Under the pieces are notes generated by a model. The model did no database searches. It saw nothing but the letters and a program-made list of their open reading frames with translations, and was not told the DNA's origin. From Clostridiales bacterium (GTDB lineage Bacteria; Bacillota; Clostridia; Oscillospirales; Oscillospiraceae), in NCBI GenBank assembly GCA_022786965.1, contig JALFXH010000146.1, positions 1-64,000 on the forward strand: a DNA stretch of 64,000 nt. The letters run 5' to 3'. Shown one piece after another: positions 8,377 to 17,643 of this stretch. Numbering within the stretch: the first letter of the stretch is position 1; every line of letters starts with the position of its first letter. Both the position numbers and the translations under genes were made by a program.

Positions 8377-9171
8377 TTACCAGGCGCCGAAATACTTCAG
8401 CGTCTCGGTGGCGTTGGCCGCTCCCTTCTCCATGGCCTCATCGATGGTCAGTCCCTCCACAATGCCGTACAGGAAGCCGGCGATATAGCTGTCGCCCGCG
8501 CCCATGCTGTCTACAACGTGTTCGCAGGGAACAATGCCGAATTTATGGAACTCGGTTCCATCGTAGCACAGACTGCCATGCTCGCCCAGCAGGGCAATTA
8601 CCAGCTTGGGGCCCCGGGAGTGGTAGCCCTTCATCTGATCCCGGAGGGCAGGCGTGTCGCCGTCATCACTGGAGAAGAAGAGGTAGTCCGTATAGGGCAT
8701 GGCGATCTGGCTGGCCTCATCCTCGGGACGAGTGGCGCAGTCAAAGGCAGTGGGAATCCCCCGGGCCTTCAGCGCCTGAAACTGCCCCTCAACCTTGCCC
8801 CACAGGTCGCAAACCACCATATCATGGGTCTGGATGAAGTCCATATCCTCCTCGGAGAGGGTATAGTCCTCCAGAACGCCCTCTTCATAATCGCCGAATA
8901 CCCGTTCGCCCTCCAGCAGCTCCACCTGAGTCACGGCAGTCTTGCCGGGCTTTACATGAAGGTGGGATGCGTCCACACCCTTTGCGGAGATAGCGTCCAA
9001 CATGATTTTGCCGTAAACGTCATCCCCCACAGGGCCGATATAGGAGGCCTCGCCCCCCAGGCGAACGGTATAGACCGCCATGTTGACGGGCCCGCCGCCG
9101 GGATAGGCCTTTCCGTTTTCAATATTGCTGTAGAAGTCAACGCAGTTACTTCCAACTGCTGCCAGTTTCAT
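8377..9171 (-). CDS. frlD: Fructoselysine 6-kinase (FrlD-type PfkB kinase)
   Basis: A 264-residue ribokinase/PfkB-family enzyme that phosphorylates fructoselysine-type Amadori compounds at C6 with ATP. Identity to E. coli FrlD is visible along the whole length: the N-terminus VGSNCVDFY, the block FGDYEEGVLEDYTLSEED, the catalytic signature DSMGAGDSYIAGFLYG with the general-base Asp, and the C-terminus KYFGAW against FrlD's QYHGAW. AAAGGAG precedes ATG 9171. It starts 6 bases after the gntR gene ends and shares its promoter. A paralogue lies at 13666-14481; this copy is the closer of the two to E. coli FrlD by eye. Confidence 0.88.
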   Translation of the reverse strand: MKLAAVGSNCVDFYSNIENGKAYPGGGPVNMAVYTVRLGGEASYIGPVGDDVYGKIMLDAISAKGVDASHLHVKPGKTAVTQVELLEGERVFGDYEEGVLEDYTLSEEDMDFIQTHDMVVCDLWGKVEGQFQALKARGIPTAFDCATRPEDEASQIAMPYTDYLFFSSDDGDTPALRDQMKGYHSRGPKLVIALLGEHGSLCYDGTEFHKFGIVPCEHVVDSMGAGDSYIAGFLYGIVEGLTIDEAMEKGAANATETLKYFGAW

Positions 9172-9176
9172 AGAAG

Positions 9177-9920
9177 TTATCTCCTTTCAGGCTCCGTTCG
9201 ATACTTGCGCAGAATGCTGGAGAAGCGAACCATATCCGGTCGCGCCACCGACTTGAAGAACTCCACCGGAACATTGTTGTAATCCCGGGCAATGCCGGTC
9301 AGGAAGAACAGGCTGCCACCCTCGTCTATGCGAAGCTGCCTTGCTTCTGATTCTGTCGCATATGTGATTCCAATGCTTTCTTCTCCGCTGAATGGGAAAA
9401 CATTATAGTAACTCAGCACCCGGTACAATGACTCATTGGTAAAATCATGATCGATCAGGCGTGGGCAAAGAGATAAGTTTACATAATTCGTTTCGATCAT
9501 GTAGGGAACCCCGTCCATAATCCGCAGTCGGCGCATAAACAGAACCCTTGTCTCTTCCGGAACCTGTAGTTTTTCTGAAATGTAGTGGTCTGCAAGGATC
9601 ACCTCAGACTCCAGCACAGTGGTTTTCAGCTGACGACCATCCCCTCTGACGGATTCCGTGGTGGACTTTGCATCCTGAAGATTGCGCTCCAGCTTGGGTG
9701 GCGCGACGTATGTCCCGGACCCCTTCAGGCTGTACAGCTTGCCCATTTCCGTCAGACGGCGGATGGCAGCGCGCAGCGTTGTGCGGTTCAGCCCCCACAT
9801 TTCGCACATTTCCCGTTCCGCGGGAAGCTTCCCGTGGGGCGGAATGTCATTTGCGTGGAGATAGCATTCGATCAGCTCAACAGCCTCCTCACGATGGCGG
9901 ACGCGGGGCTTTTGCTCCAT
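9177..9920 (-). CDS. GntR-family regulator with UTRA domain (second, FrlR-like)
   Basis: A 247-residue GntR/UTRA regulator: DNA-binding helix-turn-helix at about residues 12-80 (GKLPAEREMCEMWGLNRTTL) and an effector-binding UTRA domain at about 95-240. It is the first gene after a strong sigma-70-type promoter (TTGACA-18-TAAAAT) and is followed within 6 bases by frlD, so it probably controls its own operon. AAAGGAG lies upstream of ATG 9920. It resembles FrlR of E. coli in family and position, but UTRA regulators are too divergent for a firm ortholog call. Its effector is likely a phosphorylated Amadori compound. Confidence 0.85.
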   Translation of the reverse strand: MEQKPRVRHREEAVELIECYLHANDIPPHGKLPAEREMCEMWGLNRTTLRAAIRRLTEMGKLYSLKGSGTYVAPPKLERNLQDAKSTTESVRGDGRQLKTTVLESEVILADHYISEKLQVPEETRVLFMRRLRIMDGVPYMIETNYVNLSLCPRLIDHDFTNESLYRVLSYYNVFPFSGEESIGITYATESEARQLRIDEGGSLFFLTGIARDYNNVPVEFFKSVARPDMVRFSSILRKYRTEPERR

Positions 9921-9976
9921 AAATCCTATCTCCTTTCCGTTTTTTTGTGGAATGGGACCGTACAGCCCTCAGGGAA

Positions 9977-10006
9977 ATTTTACACTGGGAATATCCTCAC
10001 TGTCAA
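9977..10006 (-). promoter_or_regulatory. Promoter of the gntR-frlD-frlB run
   Basis: On the minus strand TTGACA (10006-10001) and TAAAAT (9982-9977) are 18 bases apart, 57 bases before the gntR start. The -35 end overlaps a small hairpin (CCGGAA/TTCCGG, 10008-10029) at the end of frlA. Confidence 0.75.
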
Positions 10007-10013
10007 GCCGGAA

Positions 10014-11495
<1,482 letters not shown>

Positions 11496-11511
11496 TCATT
11501 GTCATAATCGG

Positions 11512-11937
11512 TTATTGTCCTTCAACAATGACAAGGACATTTCTGGAAGCCGGGCCGTCAAACTCGCAGAAATAGACATCCTGGGCACCGCCCCGCTGAA
11601 GAACGCCGTCCTGGATCAAAAAATGGCAGTGGTTGCCGGTGAGCATGGCCTTCAGGTGCCCGGTGGGATTTCCGGCGGTGGAGCCATAGTCCCGCAGCAT
11701 CCGGGCGTGGCTGTAGGGCCGATCCTCCGGGGCGAAGAGGGACAGAGCGGTTTCCATATCGCTTTCCAGACATTCCAGCGCCTCGTTGACGGTGATGCCG
11801 GTGGTGGTGTGCTTGGTCAGCACGGTGACCATTCCCTCCCGAATGCCGCTTTCCGCCACAATCCTCTCAACCTCCGGGGTAATCACCTGAAACTGAATGT
11901 ACTGCTTTGTCAGCAGATGGATGGTTTTTACAAACAT
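11512..11937 (-). CDS. YjbQ-family protein (UPF0047)
   Basis: A 141-residue YjbQ/UPF0047 protein. E. coli YjbQ has weak thiamine-phosphate synthase activity in vitro, but the physiological role of the family is open. Family blocks visible are TKHTTTGITVNEA, HARMLRDYGSTAGNPTGH and GNHCHFLIQDGVLQ, including the conserved His residues. I chose ATG 11937 because AGGAGG lies 7 bases upstream; the ATG two codons earlier is too close to that site. It follows the amidohydrolase gene with a 12-base gap inside the Amadori locus. The pairing suggests a shared enzymatic step that I cannot define. Confidence 0.8.
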   Translation of the reverse strand: MFVKTIHLLTKQYIQFQVITPEVERIVAESGIREGMVTVLTKHTTTGITVNEALECLESDMETALSLFAPEDRPYSHARMLRDYGSTAGNPTGHLKAMLTGNHCHFLIQDGVLQRGGAQDVYFCEFDGPASRNVLVIVEGQ

Positions 11938-11949
11938 CGGCATACCTCC

Positions 11950-12798
11950 TCAATCCAGTCCGCCCAGGAACTCTATGGCGTTGCCGCCCATGATCAGCTC
12001 CAGAGTGCTCTCCCGGAAGCCCAGCTCCCGGATGGCCTGGGCCATGCGGATCTGCTCGAACCGGGGGTTGTTGGAGCCGAACATCACCTGATGCCGCAGA
12101 CTCCGGTCAATCCAGGTAATGGGGATATCCCGGGTCAGCATCTGGGTATAGAACTCCTTCGCGTTGTCAAAATAGAGGGCGCCGGTGTCCGTATAGACGT
12201 TAGGATATTTCACCATCAGCATAGCGGTCTCCCGTACCCAGGGCCAGCCGAAGTGGGCAAGGCAAATACGCAGCCTGGGGTGTTTCGCGGCCACGGCCTC
12301 GAAGGCCAGAGGCTGACAGTAGCTGGTCAGGGTATCCGGCTCCCAGCTCAGACCCGCGTGGAAGAGTATGGGTCTGTCGTACCTTTCGCAGATGGCGTAA
12401 ATCGGCTCCATAATGGGATCGGAGGGCATCACGTGGAGCCGCCCGGGGTGGAGTTTCAGTCCCTTGAGCTTCAGACGGGAGAAAGCGTCCTCCAGCTTTT
12501 CGCAAGCGGCGGGGTCCCGGGGATCCACACCGGCGAAGCCGATGAATCTGTCCGGCGCCAGATCCACCAGACGGCGAATTTCCTCATTTTCCACCAGACA
12601 GCCAACGCTGGAGGTGTAGTCCTCTGGCAGCAGACACAGCCGATCCAATCCAGCGCAGCGCATCTGGTTGAAGATATGCTCCAGCGGCGCGGTGCCGTTC
12701 TTGTGGATGTCCAGCTCCCGGTGCCGCAGTTCTTCCCGCTGTGGGTCCTCGTTGATGGGCGCATAAAACGCCGGATGCACATGAATGTCAATGGTCAT
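11950..12798 (-). CDS. Amidohydrolase-2 family metal-dependent hydrolase
   Basis: A 282-residue TIM-barrel metal hydrolase of the amidohydrolase-2 (ACMSD/COG2159) group. The metal-binding pair is the N-terminal IDIHVHP; the barrel continues with LKGLKLHPG, the His in PILFHAGLSWE, CLAHFGWPW, and a C-terminal MFGSNNPRF where family members carry a metal-binding Asp in a GSD/GTD-type motif. Here the position reads Asn, which is unusual and may change metal content or activity. Its start overlaps the frlC stop by four bases (ATGA), so the two are tightly coupled. It may act on an amide, lactone or decarboxylation substrate from a modified Amadori compound. The substrate is unknown. Confidence 0.8.
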   Translation of the reverse strand: MTIDIHVHPAFYAPINEDPQREELRHRELDIHKNGTAPLEHIFNQMRCAGLDRLCLLPEDYTSSVGCLVENEEIRRLVDLAPDRFIGFAGVDPRDPAACEKLEDAFSRLKLKGLKLHPGRLHVMPSDPIMEPIYAICERYDRPILFHAGLSWEPDTLTSYCQPLAFEAVAAKHPRLRICLAHFGWPWVRETAMLMVKYPNVYTDTGALYFDNAKEFYTQMLTRDIPITWIDRSLRHQVMFGSNNPRFEQIRMAQAIRELGFRESTLELIMGGNAIEFLGGLD

Positions 12799-13649
12799 TT
12801 CCGGGCACCTGATTCCATACCGGCCTGGGCCATCATAGCCCGGACGTTATTCACCGCACGTCTTGCGTACATTCTCGGCTCGTTGATGTAGCCGGTAACC
12901 AGCTCCAGCGTAGCGGTTCCCTCATAGCCGATCCGCTTCAGCTCCTGAATCATCTCCTGCAGGGGCATGGAGCCTTCTCCGGGCATGATGTGGCTGTCCG
13001 TGCCGTTGTCACCATCGATGATGTGCATATGATCCATCTTGGAACCAAGCTTATCAAAGTAGGCCATAATAGACTCGTGCTGGACAAAGGGCGGCACCAC
13101 ATCGCACATTCCCACCACATAGGGGTTGTCGATGCGGCGGAACAGCTCCACCAGATCGTTGGCCCGGGTGAAGAAATTGGATTCAAAGGGGGTCAGGGCC
13201 TCCACCGTCAGTTTGATTTCCAGCTTGGCGGCGTAATCACCCAGCTCCCGGATGGTCCTCTCCAGCCGGGTCCAAAGCTGATCGTAGGTGGCCAGATAGC
13301 CGCCGTTGGCGGGGCTGGTCAGCACAAACTCCGCGCCCATTTCCTTGGCCATGTCCAGACACAGCTTCAGATAATTCACGGCGTCCTCCCGCTGAGCCTC
13401 GGAACCAATCATGTAATTGTAGGGATAGGCGTTGTGCTCCGGGGTGTAGCCCCGGACGGGCATCTCGTACTTGTCGATGAGACGCCGAACCTCGTTGATG
13501 TCTCCGTCCCTCAGATCCGGGGCGTAGGCATGGGGCCGTCCGCCCCACAGCTCGATGTAATCATAGCCGTATTCCTTCGCGTCCTGAAAGCAGTGCTCCA
13601 GGGGATTGCGCTGATAGCCGGATGTAAACATACCAATCTGCATAGTCAT
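12795..13649 (-). CDS. frlC: Fructoselysine 3-epimerase (FrlC-type TIM barrel)
   Basis: A 284-residue xylose-isomerase-like TIM barrel. FrlC interconverts fructoselysine and psicoselysine, feeding the psicose form into the kinase/deglycase route. Similarity to E. coli FrlC is clear throughout: IGMFTSGYQRNPLEHCF, IELWGGRPHAYAPDLRDGDI, GYTPEHNAYPYNYM, VEALTPFESN, MAYFDKLGSKMDHMHIIDGD, PGEGSMPLQEM and YINEPRMYARRA. Metal ligands of the family (Glu in VEALTP, Asp in GMCDV, His in MHIID, Glu in TLELVT) are present. ATG 13649 has AGGAGG 8 bases upstream. It lies between the second FrlD-like kinase and the amidohydrolase gene in one operon. Confidence 0.88.
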   Translation of the reverse strand: MTMQIGMFTSGYQRNPLEHCFQDAKEYGYDYIELWGGRPHAYAPDLRDGDINEVRRLIDKYEMPVRGYTPEHNAYPYNYMIGSEAQREDAVNYLKLCLDMAKEMGAEFVLTSPANGGYLATYDQLWTRLERTIRELGDYAAKLEIKLTVEALTPFESNFFTRANDLVELFRRIDNPYVVGMCDVVPPFVQHESIMAYFDKLGSKMDHMHIIDGDNGTDSHIMPGEGSMPLQEMIQELKRIGYEGTATLELVTGYINEPRMYARRAVNNVRAMMAQAGMESGARK

Positions 13650-13665
13650 TTGAATATCCTCCTCA

Positions 13666-14481
13666 TTATGCATTGACCCATGGTTCAAAAACCTGCACCA
13701 CCTGGGCAGCAACCTCTGCACCCTTGCGCAGGCAGGCTTCCACCGGCCATCCCTGTAGAATTCCATACAGGAACCCGGCAATGAAGCTGTCTCCCGCGCC
13801 CACCGTATTGACCACGGTTGGTGCCGGGAAGATACCGAAGGAGGTGAAGGCCGTCCCGTCATAGGCAAGGCTTCCCTTGTCCCCGAAGGTTGCCACCGCA
13901 ATCTTCATGCCCCGGTCCACCTTGTCCTTCAGAAAGTCCTCGATGAAAGCGTCCCGTTCCTTGTGGTAGGAATAGAATCCGTAATCCACAAAGGGAAGGG
14001 TGCTCTCCACCAGCGGATGATCCAGTCGGTCGGCGTAGTCAAAGCTGATGGCCTTGCATCCCGCGGCCTTTATGGCGGGCAACACCTTCTCTGCCATACC
14101 CCACAAGGCGGTATGCACCAGATCATGTCCAGCGGCGAAGGCCACGTCCTCATCATCGAATACGATGTTTTCCAGCACGCCCTCAATATACTCTCCGTGC
14201 ACCCGGTCATTTCCGTTCATATCCATGTAGGTAATGGCGGTCTGACCGTCGCCGATTTTCAGGTGGCTGACATCCAGTCCCTCCGCGGTCAGGGTATCCA
14301 GCATCCAGGCACCATTTTCGTCAGAGCCGGTGGTGCTGATGATTGCCGTAGGAATCCCCAGCTTTTGCAGGTTCACACCGGTGTCCACACAGTTCCCGGT
14401 GGGATAACGGCGGTTGACCTCCTCGCCATTGATGCGCACATAGACATCAATGCAGTTGTCTCCAATCATTGCAGCGTTCAT
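13666..14481 (-). CDS. Second FrlD-like PfkB sugar kinase
   Basis: A 271-residue PfkB/ribokinase-family kinase paralogous to the frlD product at 8377. It shares IGDNCIDVY at the N-terminus, VHGEYIEGVLENIVFDDED in the lid/substrate region and the catalytic NTVGAGDSFIAGFLYG with the general-base Asp. It is the first gene of the minus-strand operon behind a strong promoter. I chose ATG 14481 (MNAAMIG) since GGAGAG lies 9 bases upstream and the alignment with FrlD begins there. Having two FrlD-type kinases beside one deglycase suggests different Amadori substrates, for example different amino acids or the psicose epimer. The specificity is unknown. Confidence 0.83.
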   Translation of the reverse strand: MNAAMIGDNCIDVYVRINGEEVNRRYPTGNCVDTGVNLQKLGIPTAIISTTGSDENGAWMLDTLTAEGLDVSHLKIGDGQTAITYMDMNGNDRVHGEYIEGVLENIVFDDEDVAFAAGHDLVHTALWGMAEKVLPAIKAAGCKAISFDYADRLDHPLVESTLPFVDYGFYSYHKERDAFIEDFLKDKVDRGMKIAVATFGDKGSLAYDGTAFTSFGIFPAPTVVNTVGAGDSFIAGFLYGILQGWPVEACLRKGAEVAAQVVQVFEPWVNA

Positions 14482-14547
14482 GTTTTGCATCTCTCCATAT
14501 CTATTTTCGCCGGAGCTACGGCTTATCCGCATCTCGGCTTTAAGACA

Positions 14548-14576
14548 AGTATATGGGATTTTAATACCAATTTCAA
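14548..14576 (-). promoter_or_regulatory. Promoter of the frlD2-frlC-amidohydrolase-yjbQ operon
   Basis: On the minus strand TTGAAA (14576-14571) and TATACT (14553-14548) are 17 bases apart. The spacer contains TTGGTATT, which resembles a half-site of the TGGTATA palindrome further upstream, so a GntR repressor bound there could block polymerase. The start codon is some 67 bases downstream. Confidence 0.7.
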
Positions 14577-14743
14577 TTTGCATTTACGACAAAATGATTA
14601 TAAAATTTTTATCCAAAAAAAGAAGTCTGTGATGACGACTTTCATAACATACACATGTCAAAAAATGGTAATAAACTATATAATTCAAAACAATATTGAT
14701 TTCTTTGCAAATATATAATCAAGCGAACAAATAACGAAATAAG

Positions 14744-14773
14744 TGGTATATTTGAATATTTGAAAGTATACCA
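14744..14773. promoter_or_regulatory. Candidate GntR operator: spaced inverted TGGTATA repeat
   Basis: TGGTATA at 14744-14750 is mirrored by TATACCA at 14767-14773, centres 23 bases (about two helical turns) apart. It lies between the divergent promoters. GntR/UTRA regulators commonly bind short palindromes with a TATA-like core, so this is a plausible joint operator; binding is inferred. Confidence 0.45.
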
Positions 14774-14905
14774 ATTTTTAAGAGGTGCCATTTTCACTTA
14801 TCCGCGCCGCGGGCTGTTTCCCAATCCCCAAGTAGACCAATTTCATATTCTGTCCAAAACCCGTCCCATGGGATTGGCGCAGTATACGAATTTGGCCTCA
14901 GGCTC

Positions 14906-14934
14906 TTGCGCCGGGATTTCCATCGTGTTATAGT
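14906..14934 (+). promoter_or_regulatory. Promoter of the plus-strand amidohydrolase/TIM-barrel pair
   Basis: TTGCGC (14906-14911) and TATAGT (14929-14934) are 17 bases apart. The predicted leader of roughly 150 bases holds two GC-rich hairpins before the start codon at 15092. Confidence 0.55.
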
Positions 14935-15091
14935 GCAATCGATCCCCGATGCCGGTGTGCAACGGCATCCCGGATTTCGGTATTCTTCTGCCACTTCCGA
15001 CAGAACAAGACACTGTGCGGCTGTCATCAGCCGCGCAGTGTACTACTATCCCGCCGCCAGACGGCGCATACTGTTAGGAGTGAACTGAATT

Positions 15092-16645
15092 ATGTCTAAA
15101 TACGCAGATCTTGTGCTGCAGTCCAACTGCGTTTTTACCGCCGCTGGAGAAGAACCCTTCGCCGGCTTTGTCGCTGTGGCGGGCAGCAAAATCCTCTGTG
15201 TCGGCCACGGCGCGCCGGATGGGGCGATTCTGGGGCCGAATACCAGAGTTCTGTCTCTGGGGGACAGAACCATCTCCCCGGGCTTCTCGGATGTGCACTG
15301 CTTCTTTACCGGCTACAGCGTGGGCTTCCTCGGAGCGGATCTGAGCGCCTGCAAAACCGAGGCGGAGCTGGTCGCGGCCGCGAAGGCCTACGCCGACACG
15401 ATCCCTGTCGGCAAGAGCGTGCTGTGCCACGGCTGGAACGCCCAGGAGGTGCCCGTCAGCGGCACCGCCCCTCTGGACGAAGCCTTTGGTAGCCGCCCGG
15501 CCATCCTGTTTGCCCAGGGCTGCGAAACCTGCTGGATGAACAGCGCTGCTTTGGAGCGCTACCGCTTTACCCCGGAAACCTGCTACCCCGAAGCCTACGT
15601 CCGTCTGTTGCCGGATATTCTGGGGGACCGGGACTTTATTATCCCGGAATTCAAAAAGTATATGAACATGATGAACAGCCGGGGCGTCACCTCCGTTAAG
15701 GAGATGGGCTTTGACCGGTTCTACGGCTTTACGGACATTCTGGCGGAGCTGGAACAGGCCGGGGAGCTGACTCTGCGGGTGAACTTTATGAGCCAGCCTG
15801 TAGCCGAGGAAGCGGACCTCGCATACGGACGCGCCATGCGGGAGAAGTTTACCGGCGAATTCGTCCGCTTCTCCGGCTACAACCAGATGACGGACGGTTC
15901 CATCAGCCAGCTGTGCGGCGATCTGAAGCAGCCCTACAACTGCGCCGACACCTGCTGCGCCCAGAACATCGACTGGGACAGTCTGGCCCGGCAGACCCGT
16001 GCCGCGGACGCGGAGGGCTTCCGCTTCTCCCTGCATGCCCAGGGCGATGCCGCCATTGCCAAAGTTCTGGATATTTACGAAACCTGTCGGCGGGATGCCC
16101 AGGGCCGTGTGATCAACCGCCATGCCATTACCGATCTGGAATTCTCCGATCCCCGGGATCTGGAGCGTATGGGCGCCATGGGCGTGATCGCGGAAATCTA
16201 TCCCCAGATTCAGTCCATTGCCGACCGGGAAGGAAAGCTTGCCATGATCTCGGAGAAAATCGGCATGGAGCGGGGCCGCTACTATTGGAACCGCCGGAAG
16301 ATGGCGGATTCCGGTGTGCTGCTCAGCTGCGGCACCGATCTGCCCCTGCTGATTGACGACATCCCCGAGTCCGTCTATCACGCCGTGGGCGGTTACTTCC
16401 CAGAGGGCGGCGAGCCCTTTAACAAGCAGAATATGCTGACCGTTACGGAGCTTCTCACTGCGTGGACCCGGGGCGGCGCCTACAATCTGTCCTGCGAAGA
16501 TACCCTGGGCACGCTGGAGCCCGGAAAGAAGGCGGACATTGCCGTCCTGTCAGGGAATCTGTTCACCACAGCGGTGGAGGACAGCCGGAATCTGAAGGTG
16601 GATCTGACACTGGTGAACGGAAGCATTGTTTATAACGCGCTGTAA
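15092..16645 (+). CDS. YtcJ-like amidohydrolase-3 family protein with altered metal motif
   Basis: A 517-residue member of the amidohydrolase-3/YtcJ (COG1574) family: N-terminal beta-sandwich strand pair, TIM barrel, and a C-terminal strand returning to the sandwich (LEPGKKADIAVLSGN). Most members hydrolyse amides or lactams with bound metal. Here the first metal motif, normally HxH after PGF.D, reads PGFSDVHCFF, so the second His is Phe. Other ligands look present (FSLHAQGDAA with His, INRHAITD with His, SCGTDLPL with Asp). The loss may mean a mononuclear site. It is the first gene of a plus-strand pair facing the frl operon. It could process N-linked or amide-modified Amadori compounds. Substrate is unknown. 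Confidence 0.78.
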   Translation: MSKYADLVLQSNCVFTAAGEEPFAGFVAVAGSKILCVGHGAPDGAILGPNTRVLSLGDRTISPGFSDVHCFFTGYSVGFLGADLSACKTEAELVAAAKAYADTIPVGKSVLCHGWNAQEVPVSGTAPLDEAFGSRPAILFAQGCETCWMNSAALERYRFTPETCYPEAYVRLLPDILGDRDFIIPEFKKYMNMMNSRGVTSVKEMGFDRFYGFTDILAELEQAGELTLRVNFMSQPVAEEADLAYGRAMREKFTGEFVRFSGYNQMTDGSISQLCGDLKQPYNCADTCCAQNIDWDSLARQTRAADAEGFRFSLHAQGDAAIAKVLDIYETCRRDAQGRVINRHAITDLEFSDPRDLERMGAMGVIAEIYPQIQSIADREGKLAMISEKIGMERGRYYWNRRKMADSGVLLSCGTDLPLLIDDIPESVYHAVGGYFPEGGEPFNKQNMLTVTELLTAWTRGGAYNLSCEDTLGTLEPGKKADIAVLSGNLFTTAVEDSRNLKVDLTLVNGSIVYNAL

Positions 16646-16664
16646 CCGGCCAGGAGGAATTACC

Positions 16665-17522
16665 ATGTCTCGTATCACCATGCAGGATGTGGCTGTCATG
16701 AGCGTTCAGTATGTACAGTACAGCTTTGCCTACTATCTGGACTCCATGAAGAGATGCGGCCTGTCGAAAATTGATATGTGGGGTGGAGCGCCTCACTACT
16801 GCCGTCTGGATTATAACAGCTCCCGGGAGGCAGGGCAAAAAATCGTCCAGCTGCGCAGAGCGATGGACGATCTGGGAATGCAGGTGGTGATCTACACCCC
16901 GGAAACTCTGGGTTACCCTTTCAGCTACAGCACGCCGGATTTCGCTCTGCAGAGCCGGACGCTGGATTATATGAAGGCAGCCATGGAGGATGCGCTTCAG
17001 TTCGGTACGAACCGGGTGTTTCTGAATACTGGTTGTCACAGCCGGGATCTGAACCGGGAGGAAGGCTTCCTGCGGACTGCCAACAGCTACCGCGCGCTGT
17101 GCGACACAGCCGAACGTATGGGCGTTGACCTGATTCTGGAACAGCTTCAGCCATATGAGAGTAATCTCTGCACAACCTTACCGGATATTTCAAGAATGTT
17201 GTCTCTTGTGGACTCTCCCAACCTTAAGGTCTGTGTGGATCTGGTGGCTATGGAAGTAGCGGGGGAAAATCTGGAAGCTTACTGTGATACCTTCGGAGAG
17301 AAGCTGGCGTGGGTTCACTACTCCGACAGCCATCATCTGATCCTCGGCGACGGAGACTTCGGCCGGGAGCGGTTGGAAGGGTATGTCCGTACGCTGGAAC
17401 GGCACGATTATCAGGGATGTTTGGATCTGGAAATCAATGATTCCATTTACTGGGAAGATCCCCATACCTCTATTGACAGAACCTGTCAGTATCTGCGCAC
17501 ATTCCTTCCGGAACAGCCATAA
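16665..17522 (+). CDS. Second FrlC-like TIM-barrel epimerase/isomerase
   Basis: A 285-residue xylose-isomerase-like TIM barrel related to the FrlC protein at 12795. Comparable blocks are KIDMWGGAPHYCRLD, VIYTPETLGYPFSY, ILEQLQPYESNLCT and VCVDLVAMEVAGE, with a probable ligand set of Glu (LEQLQP), Asp (VCVDL), His (AWVHYSD) and Glu (DLEIND). It lies 19 bases after the amidohydrolase gene with AGGAGG before ATG 16665 and ends at a hairpin. It is clearly more divergent from E. coli FrlC than the other copy, so it may epimerise a different Amadori substrate or act on the amidohydrolase product. Reaction is inferred only. Confidence 0.78.
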   Translation: MSRITMQDVAVMSVQYVQYSFAYYLDSMKRCGLSKIDMWGGAPHYCRLDYNSSREAGQKIVQLRRAMDDLGMQVVIYTPETLGYPFSYSTPDFALQSRTLDYMKAAMEDALQFGTNRVFLNTGCHSRDLNREEGFLRTANSYRALCDTAERMGVDLILEQLQPYESNLCTTLPDISRMLSLVDSPNLKVCVDLVAMEVAGENLEAYCDTFGEKLAWVHYSDSHHLILGDGDFGRERLEGYVRTLERHDYQGCLDLEINDSIYWEDPHTSIDRTCQYLRTFLPEQP

Positions 17523-17537
17523 TCCCGTAAAACGCCC

Positions 17538-17565
17538 AAAGCCTCCGGTCTGTGCCGGAGGCTTT
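17538..17565 (+). terminator. Hairpin terminator after the FrlC-like gene
   Basis: AAAGCCTCCGG and CCGGAGGCTTT form an 11-bp perfect stem with a six-base loop, 15 bases after the stop codon. There is no immediate T-run, but an outer CGCCCAAA/TTTGGGCG pair (17533-17592) encloses it and a run of six T lies at 17582-17587. Confidence 0.6.
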
Positions 17566-17577
17566 GAAACTGCCCTC

Positions 17578-17606
17578 TTGCTTTTTTGGGCGATTATCCG
17601 TATACT
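17578..17606 (+). promoter_or_regulatory. Promoter of the MATE gene
   Basis: TTGCTT (17578-17583) and TATACT (17601-17606) are 17 bases apart, some 38 bases before the MATE start codon. Confidence 0.65.
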
Positions 17607-17643
17607 GGTCAAGCAATATCGAATGGAGGCAGAAGGAGAACTC

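Larger units (their letters stand above)
14482..15091. other. AT-rich divergent control region of the Amadori locus
   Basis: This 610-base gap separates the minus-strand operon from the plus-strand pair. Its middle (about 14540-14790) is markedly AT-rich against a GC-rich genome. It holds a minus-strand promoter, a plus-strand promoter, a spaced inverted TGGTATA pair, and leader hairpins for the plus operon (GATGCCG/CGGCATC near 14950 and ACACTG..GCGGCT/AGCCGC..CAGTGT near 15009-15041). I see no protein-coding gene. Confidence 0.6.

Noticed and set aside
15074..16381. 435-codon open frame on the minus strand
   Set aside because: Mirror of the amidohydrolase-3 gene; no ribosome site or recognisable domain.
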